Source: a virus. Taken from it: a stretch of 38,755 nt of DNA. Below are positions 1 to 6,802 of the stretch, one piece after another; the stretch's first letter is position 1, and the number at the start of each line of letters is the position of its first letter. The stretch is from positions 1 through 38,755 of IMG/VR virus record IMGVR_UViG_3300025913_000073. One strand, written 5' to 3'. A model generated the notes under the pieces. The model ran no database searches, was not told the origin of the DNA, and was given only the letters and a program-made list of their open reading frames with translations. Made by a program: the position numbers and the translations under genes.

Positions 1-1581
1 GGCCAAATAGTGTGTTCCCCATCACCAGGATATGAATTAATTTTTGGAGATTATTATTCTATCACTGAAATAACTCCCGAAGAAAGAGACGTTTTGCACG
101 GTATTGCCCGGCAGTTTAATGAAGTTGTAGAAGAAATCACAATACCAAAAAATAAATTAGAAAAAACAAAAGGTCTTTCTTCGTTTGATGATTATAACGA
201 ACGAGGCAATGTGGTAGCCTTGTTGGAGAATCACGGATGGAAAATAGTCCACCAAAAAGGCCCAAAGACAATTTTCCTTCGACCAGGGCAAACAACATCA
301 CAAAGTAGCGGTAACTATGACCACGACAAAAGATGGTTTAGTGTTTTTACAACCAGTAGTGAATTTGAACCTGAAAAAGCATATTTACCATACGCTGTTT
401 TTGCAGTTTTAGAATGCAATAAAAACTATTCAGATGCAAGCAAGAAATTATATGAACTAGGATTTGGTGACAGAATTGAAGAAAAAAGTAAAGAGGTGTC
501 CAGTACCAGAATTATTCAATCCAGAATAAAAACAGAAGATAATGACTATTCCTTTTTGGCCACACCTGCGGACTATGATGAATATTTACAACAAGTTATA
601 GATGGCACACTGCCAATGGGTTTAACAACAGGGTGTCCTTCATTGGATGAACACTTTTTGTTTAAGGAAGCCAGTTTAGTAATGACTAATGGCATTGACA
701 ATACAGGTAAAAGCGTATTTACGTGGTGGCTTTTGTTATTAGCGGCAATGTTACATGGATGGAAAGGAATTATATTTTCCAGTGAAAATACGCTTGGGGC
801 ATTCATGCGAAAAATGATCCAATTTTATTGGGGTAAACCCTTGCGGGGAAAATTTGCTATGAATTCAATGGAATATCAAATAGCAAAGAAGTTTATTGAA
901 GATCATTTTAAAATGATAAAGGCACAAGAAGACTTGTATAATTACAAGGATATAATCAACATGGTTAAGAAAACCAGAAAGCTAGGAAAGTTTGATTATG
1001 GAATGATTGATCCATACAATTCATTAAAAATTGATTTAAGTGGCTATAGTAAGCTGAATACACATGAATACCATTACGAGGCGTTGAGTGAAATAAAATC
1101 TTACGGACAACAAACAAAATTTGGTTGGTTTGTTAACCACCATGCTGTAACGGCGGCAGCACGTGCAAAAGACGGTGAAAAGAAATATCCCGTTGCCCCT
1201 AACAAAGCCGATACCGAAGGAGGTCAAAAGGTAGCCAATAAAGCAGACGATTTTTTAACGATACACAGAATAACCCAACACCCAACAGAATGGATGGTAA
1301 CCGAATTGCATGTTAGAAAAATAAAAGATACCGAAACTGGTGGTAGGCCAACCTCAATAGATTCACCAGTTAAATTTGAAATGTATAAGAATGGATGTGC
1401 CTTTATAGAACGCACAGAGGGATTAGGTCGCTGCATTGATCCAATTCAACAATGGCATTTAAAAAATGAACCAGCACAAGCGGAAATAAAAATTCCAATT
1501 CAACCCATCCATACCAATGGGAGTCACAGAGACATGTGGACACCTTACAAGGATGATCTAGGTAATGATATAACATTTTAA
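1..1581 (+). CDS. Primase-helicase, 5' end missing (PrimPol-type remnant plus RecA/DnaB-like ATPase)
   Basis: The frame is open from base 1, so the gene begins before the window; the GTG at 10 is just the first permitted start codon. The N-terminal part visible here (P-S-P-G-Y-E, then EITPEERDVL) resembles the end of the bifunctional primase/polymerase domain of Bacteroidota elements. The C-terminal half is a RecA-fold helicase domain: a P-loop GIDNTGKS near base 691, a Walker-B-like strand FDYGMIDPYNS near 990-1020, the sensor-like GWFVNHHA near 1126, and KADDFLTIHR near 1241, typical of DnaB-type replicative helicases. Expected role is priming and unwinding during phage DNA replication. The next gene follows after 9 bases, so it probably heads a replication-linked operon. 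The ATPase assignment is fairly sure; the primase part is inferred from a short remnant. Confidence 0.8.
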   Translation, partial: GQIVCSPSPGYELIFGDYYSITEITPEERDVLHGIARQFNEVVEEITIPKNKLEKTKGLSSFDDYNERGNVVALLENHGWKIVHQKGPKTIFLRPGQTTSQSSGNYDHDKRWFSVFTTSSEFEPEKAYLPYAVFAVLECNKNYSDASKKLYELGFGDRIEEKSKEVSSTRIIQSRIKTEDNDYSFLATPADYDEYLQQVIDGTLPMGLTTGCPSLDEHFLFKEASLVMTNGIDNTGKSVFTWWLLLLAAMLHGWKGIIFSSENTLGAFMRKMIQFYWGKPLRGKFAMNSMEYQIAKKFIEDHFKMIKAQEDLYNYKDIINMVKKTRKLGKFDYGMIDPYNSLKIDLSGYSKLNTHEYHYEALSEIKSYGQQTKFGWFVNHHAVTAAARAKDGEKKYPVAPNKADTEGGQKVANKADDFLTIHRITQHPTEWMVTELHVRKIKDTETGGRPTSIDSPVKFEMYKNGCAFIERTEGLGRCIDPIQQWHLKNEPAQAEIKIPIQPIHTNGSHRDMWTPYKDDLGNDITF

Positions 1582-1590
1582 ACACAGAAT

Positions 1591-1872
1591 ATGGAAGAAT
1601 TAATTTGCCCCAAATGTGGCCCGACTACCGAATACTACACCGAATTAAAATCAAACAACAATGTTGCCCGGTGTCTTAAATGTGATTCGTTTATTAAAAA
1701 CCTCCCACATGCTGAACCTACTTTCTATGTCGGCAAATACAAAGGGAAAAAGATTTCAGAAATAGAAGACATTGGATATTTGAAATGGGCATTAAAAGAG
1801 ATGAAACTTTCAGCAAACATGCGTTCTGCTATTGAAAAAAGAATTTCTTCTTTTGAAAATTTAGCCAGATGA
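1591..1872 (+). CDS. Zinc-ribbon protein with DUF3820-like C-terminal domain
   Basis: This 93-residue protein has two Cys pairs (C6/C9 and C28/C31) that would form a zinc ribbon. The second half, beginning FYVGKYKGKKISEI and continuing to YLKWALKEM, resembles the DUF3820 module, which also occurs at the C-terminus of exonuclease-X-like proteins. It probably binds nucleic acid or a replication partner, but no catalytic residues are visible. It lies 9 bases after the primase-helicase, and its stop overlaps the next start as ATGA, so it is co-translated with both neighbours. Function is inferred; the Cys pattern is seen directly. Confidence 0.7.
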   Translation: MEELICPKCGPTTEYYTELKSNNNVARCLKCDSFIKNLPHAEPTFYVGKYKGKKISEIEDIGYLKWALKEMKLSANMRSAIEKRISSFENLAR

Positions 1873-2123
1873 TACGCACCCAGGACGGTCATAATGTAAC
1901 GGATAACCACTCCGTATTTGAAATAACCTATAGAAGATACAACGATGAGACTAGTCTTGCAGAACCAACTATGATAAGAGCAGATGAAGGGCCAAATAGA
2001 ATCTGGTACTCCTATGCAAACTGTAAAAAGGTATGTGATAAGATAAACTTAAAACTAAAATATCCAGACCTTAAAGACGAACCACAATCAGTTAAACTAC
2101 TTAATGAAAAGATATGCCGATGA
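1869..2123 (+). CDS. Small conserved-looking phage protein, unknown function
   Basis: An 84-residue protein of mixed composition. No motif, signal peptide or membrane segment is visible. The start overlaps the preceding stop (ATGA at 1869) and its own stop overlaps the next start in the same way, the hallmark of a real tightly packed phage operon gene. The middle part (RRYNDETSLAEPTMIRADEG) suggests a small beta-rich domain, but I do not recognise a family. Given its place behind the primase-helicase it may be a replication or early accessory protein; this is context only. Confidence 0.6.
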   Translation: MIRTQDGHNVTDNHSVFEITYRRYNDETSLAEPTMIRADEGPNRIWYSYANCKKVCDKINLKLKYPDLKDEPQSVKLLNEKICR

Positions 2124-2308
2124 CATTAACCCTTAACCAAGATGTACTAAACTCCCATAATCAAGTAATGGGCTTAAAGGGGCATACGGTAACGTTAATC
2201 TCCGATGCACATAGGCCTGTGCTATTAGTTCGCAATGAAAGGGACGAATCTTTTTCCGTTCGTGAAACTGGAACAGACTATGACCAACAAAAAAATAAAA
2301 TCAAATGA
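2120..2308 (+). CDS. Small phage protein, unknown function
   Basis: The protein is about 62 residues and starts MTLTLNQDVLNS. An in-frame ATG lies two codons earlier at 2114, but the ATG at 2120 makes the ATGA overlap used throughout this operon, so I prefer it. The sequence (GLKGHTVTLISD, RPVLLVRNERDESFSV) reads like a compact all-beta fold such as a small SH3-like barrel. No catalytic motif is visible and no family is recognised. The stop overlaps the start of the following gene. Confidence 0.55.
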   Translation: MTLTLNQDVLNSHNQVMGLKGHTVTLISDAHRPVLLVRNERDESFSVRETGTDYDQQKNKIK

Positions 2309-2619
2309 AAAAGTATTTCAAATCAGTCGTAACCAAAAAAGATGACGGATGGATGCAGTGTTCGTTCGGACGTAGTGGGATTGATGGGAATGATTATACC
2401 CTTACAACCCACTATCTTAAAGCCGATGAAGTTCCAGATGAAATGAATGATGCTAAAACCGCCACCGAATTTATGGCCGGATTACTCAATGCGTATTACA
2501 ACGGCATAAACGTTGTTGATATGCCACCTGATAAAGTTTGTGCAGCAGGATTAATAGACCAGGATGGGCATGACAACCCCGCTCAGATTAAACTACCTTT
2601 GGATATACTGAAAAAATAA
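2305..2619 (+). CDS. Phage protein, unknown function
   Basis: A 104-residue acidic protein, last of the gene block following the primase-helicase. Its start overlaps the preceding stop (ATGA). It contains the segment YLKADEVPDEMNDAKTATEF, predicted helical, and ends in KK followed by TAA. No known motif is visible. After it comes a 185-base gap holding a promoter-like element and strong inverted repeats, so it probably marks the end of this transcription unit. Confidence 0.6.
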   Translation: MKKYFKSVVTKKDDGWMQCSFGRSGIDGNDYTLTTHYLKADEVPDEMNDAKTATEFMAGLLNAYYNGINVVDMPPDKVCAAGLIDQDGHDNPAQIKLPLDILKK

Positions 2620-2620
2620 T

Positions 2621-2652
2621 TTTGGTTAATTCAGATTAGCTATATACCTTAG
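2621..2652 (+). promoter_or_regulatory. Bacteroidota-type promoter
   Basis: TTTG at 2621-2624 is followed after 20 bases by TACCTTAG at 2645-2652. This fits the Bacteroidota primary sigma consensus TTTG-N19-21-TAnnTTTG with one mismatch in the -7 box. Transcription would start near 2657-2659, exactly where the 5' arm of the inverted repeats below begins. It would drive the Acb2/Tad1-like gene and the small genes after it. Confidence 0.5.
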
Positions 2653-2656
2653 CCCC

Positions 2657-2784
2657 GTTGTTCAATTCTTTTGTCAGATATGAGTTTACAAAAACAAAAC
2701 ATAGTCTAAATATTTTGCACGGTGTGTGTGGCAGTCTCTCCTACCTCGGTATCTGCTGATTGAACAACACGCACACACCGTGCA
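2657..2784 (+). ncRNA. Structured leader or small RNA with possible pseudoknot
   Basis: Two perfect inverted repeats interlock. Helix A: GTTGTTCAAT (2657-2666) with ATTGAACAAC (2759-2768), extended inside by CAGATA (2675-2680) with TATCTG (2750-2755). Helix B: TGCACGGTGTGTG (2716-2728) with CACACACCGTGCA (2772-2784). The order A5', B5', A3', B3' is that of a pseudoknot; the two helices use different bases, so both could form at once or exchange. The element lies between a promoter-like sequence and the start codon at 2805. No known riboswitch is recognised. Confidence 0.5.
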
Positions 2785-2804
2785 GAACAAAACCCAATAA
2801 AGCA

Positions 2805-3053
2805 ATGTCCGACACACAAATGCCAACACGCGACCTAACATTTGGAGAAAAGGCTGTAGGGATTTCCTTCAACCCTGGCAAACACGAAGAAGTTGAAACC
2901 ATCAAACGTGCCTGCGCTGACTTCATTGACCAACTTAACACGGCCCGCAATACAACCGAAAGCGGCGACAAAAAGCGTATGTATTCCGAAGCCATCACCG
3001 CAATTCAAACCGGACAAATGTGGGCTGTAAAGGCCGCTACCTGGCAATACTAA
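2805..3053 (+). CDS. Acb2/Tad1-like anti-defence sponge protein
   Basis: This 82-residue protein starts at ATG 2805; an in-frame TTG at 2760 falls inside the structured leader and is unlikely to be used. It contains FGEKAVGISFNP, a helix EEVETIKRACADFIDQL, and AIQTGQMWAVKAATW at the C-terminus, the pattern I associate with the Acb2/Tad1 helical-hairpin family. Members of that family form oligomers that bind and sequester the cyclic nucleotides made by CBASS, and Tad1 also binds the cyclic ADP-ribose isomer of Thoeris, so host effectors are not switched on. It is the first gene behind the promoter and pseudoknot leader, and small unknown genes follow. The family call is from recalled pattern; which ligand it binds cannot be read from sequence. 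Confidence 0.65.
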   Translation: MSDTQMPTRDLTFGEKAVGISFNPGKHEEVETIKRACADFIDQLNTARNTTESGDKKRMYSEAITAIQTGQMWAVKAATWQY

Positions 3054-3064
3054 AACATCCAACC

Positions 3065-3289
3065 ATGACACACGAACAAGAATTACTTAAAAGGGCCGTT
3101 GCCGAAATACGGGGCCTTCGTATCGAAAATAGAGTTTTAGCAGCAAGGTTGGATATGTTTGATAAAATGATTTCTTTGTTTCAATCAGAACCACCAAGAC
3201 ACGGCGGTATGATGGCTCCCGATTTAACGTGGGAGATCGACAAGTGTATTGAGAAAGCAGAAAAGCCGGAAAACCATGTCAGCAACTAA
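3065..3289 (+). CDS. Small helical phage protein, unknown function
   Basis: A 74-residue protein starting MTHEQELLKRAVAEIRGLR. I chose ATG 3065, 11 bases after the preceding stop, rather than an upstream alternative start at 3020 that would overlap the Acb2-like gene. The first 45 residues look like a heptad-type helix (LLKRAVAEIRGLRIENRVLA), so a coiled coil or DNA-mimic-like helix is possible. No catalytic motif is visible. Its 3' end overlaps the next gene by 14 bases. It may belong to the same accessory or anti-defence block. Confidence 0.55.
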   Translation: MTHEQELLKRAVAEIRGLRIENRVLAARLDMFDKMISLFQSEPPRHGGMMAPDLTWEIDKCIEKAEKPENHVSN

Positions 3290-3656
3290 AGACTTAGCTG
3301 AAATACTCTCAAAACGCGACCCGATAAAGTATAAGGCGCTTATTGAGCGTGCTGCGAATAACGGATACCACGATCATAAATTCGATAAGATACCGGGCCA
3401 TCCCGAATATGGTTTTTGTACGTGCCCTAAAATGCAACTGGTATCTGATTTGGGGGTATTCCCTGAGCTAAAAGATATTCGCCAACAAGTAATGGATGGT
3501 GTCTACGACGAACCAGCCGACAAAGAAGATCAAGCCGAAATGAGAGGATGGCTAATGGATGAAGGTTCACCCGATGCTATGTTTACTACTTTAGGTTTTG
3601 ACGTACCCACAAAACAGGAGCGCGAACAATGGAAGAAAAAATCTAAATTCAATTGA
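3276..3656 (+). CDS. Phage protein with His/Cys cluster, unknown function
   Basis: A 126-residue protein with start ATG 3276 (MSATKDLAEIL), overlapping the preceding gene by 14 bases. Residues about 32-60 hold a cluster of His and Cys (YHDHKFD, then GHPEYGFCTCP) that could bind a metal. The C-terminal half is acidic and helical, ending in a run of Lys. I recognise no family. It lies among small genes after the Acb2-like gene, so an accessory role is likely. Confidence 0.6.
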   Translation: MSATKDLAEILSKRDPIKYKALIERAANNGYHDHKFDKIPGHPEYGFCTCPKMQLVSDLGVFPELKDIRQQVMDGVYDEPADKEDQAEMRGWLMDEGSPDAMFTTLGFDVPTKQEREQWKKKSKFN

Positions 3657-3657
3657 T

Positions 3658-3822
3658 ATGCCACATCTAACGTCTATCACCCATCCCGAAGCACTTCTAT
3701 ACCACTACCACTTCGCCCCCAAAGTCTTCCATCCAGACGATGAACAAGGTACAACAATAGAACAGGAAGATGGAGACGACGACACCTGGATTGATAATGA
3801 TACCGAAAGCGGGGAGGAATAA
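3658..3822 (+). CDS. Short acidic phage protein, unknown function
   Basis: A 54-residue protein starting MPHLTSITHPEALL. A longer version using a TTG start at 3598 would overlap the previous gene heavily, so the ATG one base after the preceding stop is preferred. The last 25 residues are strongly acidic (Glu/Asp), as in several small phage inhibitors that mimic DNA charge, but nothing specific is recognised. Confidence 0.45.
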   Translation: MPHLTSITHPEALLYHYHFAPKVFHPDDEQGTTIEQEDGDDDTWIDNDTESGEE

Positions 3823-3826
3823 AGCC

Positions 3827-3979
3827 ATGAGAGACTACGGAATAGATACAAACAAACTTTTTTGTTTTCCCGTAAAAAAAGCTAAAGATTGCTTGTTCTC
3901 CCGTAGGTTAGGTATTCGTGGGAAGATTATTTTTGGTTACTCAGTTTGCTTACGACTTTTTAATAAAAATATTTTATGA
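3827..3979 (+). CDS. Doubtful small basic reading frame
   Basis: A 50-residue frame starting MRDYGIDTNKLF, rich in Lys, Arg, Cys and aromatic residues. It starts 4 bases after the preceding stop and overlaps the next start as ATGA, which favours reality. Against it, the composition is unusual and the DNA is more AT-rich, with a short inverted repeat (AAACAAA...TTTGTTT) at its start. It could instead be an untranslated leader for the gene at 3976. Confidence 0.3.
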   Translation: MRDYGIDTNKLFCFPVKKAKDCLFSRRLGIRGKIIFGYSVCLRLFNKNIL

Positions 3980-4227
3980 CCATAACAGTAGACATATCTA
4001 CCAAAGAGTTTGAAAAGATACAGAAAGGAGAGCAAACCTTTTTCATCATAAAAAGCGACAAGGTAAGCGAAGTAGGAGATCAGATAATCTTCCACGAGCA
4101 ATTGGACGACCAATCCTACAGCGGAAAAGAAGTATCCCGCCAGGTAACCTACATCATCGCAGATCACAAGGGGTTGCGCCCGGCATACAGGACAATTGGA
4201 CTAAAAGAAAAAGATTCAAATGACTGA
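3976..4227 (+). CDS. DUF3850/ASCH-like protein
   Basis: This 83-residue protein has the pattern of the ASCH-superfamily DUF3850: STKEFEKIQKGEQTFFI at the start, then VGDQIIFHE, a GKEVSRQVTYI strand, and a GLRPAYRTIGL end. ASCH folds are related to PUA domains and bind RNA; the family is widespread in phages with no settled role. It overlaps the methyltransferase gene by 8 bases and so is probably translated with the glycosylation block. Confidence 0.65.
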   Translation: MTITVDISTKEFEKIQKGEQTFFIIKSDKVSEVGDQIIFHEQLDDQSYSGKEVSRQVTYIIADHKGLRPAYRTIGLKEKDSND

Positions 4228-4870
4228 TCACTACTGCCCTATCTGTTTCAATGGATCGTCCTTACGCCTTACAAAAGGTCGAACAGATTACTACGAATGT
4301 AGTAACTGCCATTCTCTTTATGGAGGGATACTTGACCAAGACGGGCTTGTAGGAGGCGAACATGAGGTAGAGCGGAACGAAAAACAAAATCAACTAAGGA
4401 TTGAGCGAATTGATAAAATGGCATTTGGAATCCCCAAAGAAGAAGTAAGGATTTTGGATTTCGGTTGTGGAAATGCGCTTTTAATAAAGGATTTAAAAAA
4501 AGATGGTTACATTCATGTTGACGGATTCGACGCATACAATGAAGAATACTGTCAATTGCCCGGTAAAGAAATGTACCATATCGTTACAATGGTAGAAACC
4601 ATAGAACATCTATCAGCAAATTATATCGAACTGGATGTGATATGGAAATCATTGGTTAATGGAGGTCGGTTAATGATTGAAACGGGAATTTTGGACGCAG
4701 CTTTTGAAGATGGCCATACCATCGATGATTGGTTTTATATCAATCCTGCCGCGGGCCACAGTACCATATTCAGCTTACATGGGTTGGATGTATTGCTATG
4801 TACTCATGGATTTTTCCCACGCCAAAGATTTTCTAACTATGTATCCCATTACCAAAAGATAGTAAGATGA
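4220..4870 (+). CDS. Zinc-ribbon class I SAM-dependent methyltransferase
   Basis: This 216-residue protein begins with a zinc ribbon (C6/C9 and C27/C30) followed by a Rossmann methyltransferase domain. Motif I is ILDFGCGNALLI, and METIEHL matches the post-motif II His-Glu signature of the Methyltransf_23 type. A later NGGRLMIETG strand fits motif IV. Such enzymes often sit in polysaccharide or nucleotide-sugar clusters and methylate sugars or small acceptors. It overlaps a downstream glycosyltransferase-like gene by 4 bases (ATGA), so a sugar or glycan substrate is the best guess; DNA methylation is less likely because no DNA target-recognition domain or NPPY/DPPY motif is seen. Confidence 0.8.
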   Translation: MTDHYCPICFNGSSLRLTKGRTDYYECSNCHSLYGGILDQDGLVGGEHEVERNEKQNQLRIERIDKMAFGIPKEEVRILDFGCGNALLIKDLKKDGYIHVDGFDAYNEEYCQLPGKEMYHIVTMVETIEHLSANYIELDVIWKSLVNGGRLMIETGILDAAFEDGHTIDDWFYINPAAGHSTIFSLHGLDVLLCTHGFFPRQRFSNYVSHYQKIVR

Positions 4871-5688
4871 AGACCGGAATAACTTTAGTGACGATGGCGC
4901 AGGGGAACCCACTAGCCTTAAAAGAGACACTCAAATCTTTCGAAGGCGTGGCAGATCAAATTATTTTCGGTGATGTTTGTTTATTCGAAGAAGACAGAAG
5001 GCTTATTTATTCCTACCAAAATGACTTTAATTTAAAAATAGTACAGTACCCTTTTAACTATATTTTCAAAAACGGTTTTTCTTCCATTCTTAACGATTTA
5101 ATCAGCCATTCTAGCAATGATTGGAATATATACATGAATTGCAGCGAGATAATTTCTAAGGGCAAAGAAAAGATAGTAGAAACAGTACATGCCAATAGTG
5201 AATGCAATACTTTTTACTTCGATCATTCGGAGGATCGCCACCATTGGTATCGTCTAAACCGAAAATCGGAATTGCATTGGGCCGGGAATATACATGAACA
5301 ATGCGGGCCTGAAGACCTATTCCGCCCTTATCACCGTCCCTTATTCACTATGTCTGACCTTCCGAAGGATAATAATGATTTACTGAAAGCTAGATGTTAC
5401 GATTTTGCAAAAGAATGTTGCTACTTTCATAACTACAAAAAACTTATTGACTTCCCAGAACAGCAGGGATTTACTGATAGTGGGTGGTTGGCATTTGCAA
5501 GAGATAACTATGATTCATTTACAGCGCGATTAGAAAAGAAAGGGGATTTTTATCGGGCATTTCTTGAAGGCGATTTAGATATGCTCATGAGATATGTTTT
5601 TGAAAACCCGGAATTTGAAAAGGAGCGGTTGGAAAGTTCTTTATTGATCGAATACCAGGCATCACCTATGTTTCTAGGTAAAAAATAA
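4867..5688 (+). CDS. GT-A (family 2-like) glycosyltransferase with altered metal motif
   Basis: A 273-residue protein with the layout of family 2 glycosyltransferases of the WaaE/KdtX kind: N-terminal GITLVTMAQGNP strand, a central WNIYMNCSEII strand, and WAGNIHEQ further on, which matches the conserved W-x-G-x-x-H-E acceptor region. Where relatives usually have a DxD metal-binding triplet (as in YLDADE), this protein has N-C-S. That could mean a metal-independent or inactive enzyme. It is translated with the methyltransferase upstream and is followed 4 bases later by another glycosyltransferase. The sugar donor and acceptor cannot be inferred. Confidence 0.7.
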   Translation: MKTGITLVTMAQGNPLALKETLKSFEGVADQIIFGDVCLFEEDRRLIYSYQNDFNLKIVQYPFNYIFKNGFSSILNDLISHSSNDWNIYMNCSEIISKGKEKIVETVHANSECNTFYFDHSEDRHHWYRLNRKSELHWAGNIHEQCGPEDLFRPYHRPLFTMSDLPKDNNDLLKARCYDFAKECCYFHNYKKLIDFPEQQGFTDSGWLAFARDNYDSFTARLEKKGDFYRAFLEGDLDMLMRYVFENPEFEKERLESSLLIEYQASPMFLGKK

Positions 5689-5692
5689 ATAT

Positions 5693-6721
5693 ATGCAATT
5701 TTCAATACTTATTCCCCACTATAAAAACGGCAAAGCAACGGCATATGCTTTGGCTCAATTGCTAAAGTATAAAGGGCATCATGAATTGCAAATATTAATC
5801 GTGGACAATAATTCTGGAGATGGGAGTACTAAATACTTTGAACCATTTGCCGGTAGTTTTGAATACTATGAATACCCCAAAGACAGAATTCAAAGTCATG
5901 GTTGTGGATACGATTTCCTAATGCCCTATGTAAAAAATGAATGGGTGGTTACAATGGAATCGGACAGTTTTCCTACATCTGAAAAATGGCTTGATAAATT
6001 TGAGGAAGAAATCAGATACGGGTTTAAATGTATCGGGTCAACCTTGCAACTTTCTGGCGGAAACTACTTACATCCTGCCGGGAGTTTGTATAATAAAAAA
6101 ATATGGGAGCAGGCAAAGGAATATTGTGATAATATTCCCTATCATTACTTCCCAAATATGGCAATGAAAGAAGGATTTGCCTGTCATTTGATGGTGCATA
6201 AAAGCATAGTAAATGCTCTTTTGTCTAAACCAGAAGACTATATAGAGTTAGCAGAAGGCTATAAGCCGTACTTTCCACAGAAAGCCGAAGCGCAAGCCAC
6301 ACATTATTTTCCAGTACGTGGTCCTTTTCATAACGGAATGGGAGGGTTACAGGAATCCATTAAAACTTATAGCCAAAGGAGTTATTGGACGGATGTTCCC
6401 ACCATCCTATTGAATGAAAAACAGAAGCTCATAAAACGAATTGGATATGAACCTGGGCAATGGTTGTATTTTTGGCAGCAAGCGATGGGATATAAAATAT
6501 TAGACTTGCCTTGTGAAATAAAATGGTTACAAGGAAGGGAAGGGCAACAACAAGAATACACGCTTACTTGCTCGGGCTTTAAACATCTATGGGCGGGTTC
6601 TGCTTATTTAGACATGAAAGGAACAGAAATGAGTGATGTGTATGAATTTAAAAAGAACCAAATAGAAGAACTTTATAACTCATTACCTGAACACCAAAAA
6701 ATTAACGATGGAATCGTATAA
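5693..6721 (+). CDS. Family 2 glycosyltransferase
   Basis: A 342-residue GT-A glycosyltransferase. It opens FSILIPHYKNGK and has VDNNSGDGS, the usual nucleotide-binding start of GT2 enzymes. The metal site is WVVTMESDSFP, with E-S-D in place of the common D-S-D, still acidic at both key positions. The C-terminal 120 residues (containing RSYWTDVPTILL and HLWAGSAYL) form a family-specific region I do not recognise. It presumably transfers a sugar onto host surface glycan, virion protein or modified DNA base, together with its neighbours. Confidence 0.8.
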   Translation: MQFSILIPHYKNGKATAYALAQLLKYKGHHELQILIVDNNSGDGSTKYFEPFAGSFEYYEYPKDRIQSHGCGYDFLMPYVKNEWVVTMESDSFPTSEKWLDKFEEEIRYGFKCIGSTLQLSGGNYLHPAGSLYNKKIWEQAKEYCDNIPYHYFPNMAMKEGFACHLMVHKSIVNALLSKPEDYIELAEGYKPYFPQKAEAQATHYFPVRGPFHNGMGGLQESIKTYSQRSYWTDVPTILLNEKQKLIKRIGYEPGQWLYFWQQAMGYKILDLPCEIKWLQGREGQQQEYTLTCSGFKHLWAGSAYLDMKGTEMSDVYEFKKNQIEELYNSLPEHQKINDGIV

Positions 6722-6800
6722 GCCAAGTAAATTTGAATATGGGTTCTGTATTGGGGTTGTTTTAACCACAATTTCTTTATTAATTTATTATTATAAATAA
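6708..6800 (+). CDS. 30-residue single-span membrane peptide
   Basis: A short frame starting ATG 6708, overlapping the end of the glycosyltransferase gene by 14 bases and stopping 2 bases before the next start. It encodes MESYKPSKFEYGF followed by a hydrophobic stretch (CIGVVLTTISLLIYYY) and a final Lys, i.e. a soluble N-terminus plus one membrane span. It fills exactly the gap between two genes. Function unknown; a membrane anchor, host-membrane toxin or superinfection-exclusion peptide are possibilities. Confidence 0.45.
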   Translation: MESYKPSKFEYGFCIGVVLTTISLLIYYYK

Positions 6801-6802
6801 TC

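Noticed and set aside
2760-2804. Upstream TTG extension of the Acb2-like gene
   Set aside because: The extra residues are encoded by the 3' arms of the inverted repeats; the ATG at 2805 gives the family-like start.
3848-3866. AAACAAA/TTTGTTT inverted repeat as a terminator
   Set aside because: It is purely AT-rich with a three-base loop and would be very weak; it is not positioned after a clear operon end.
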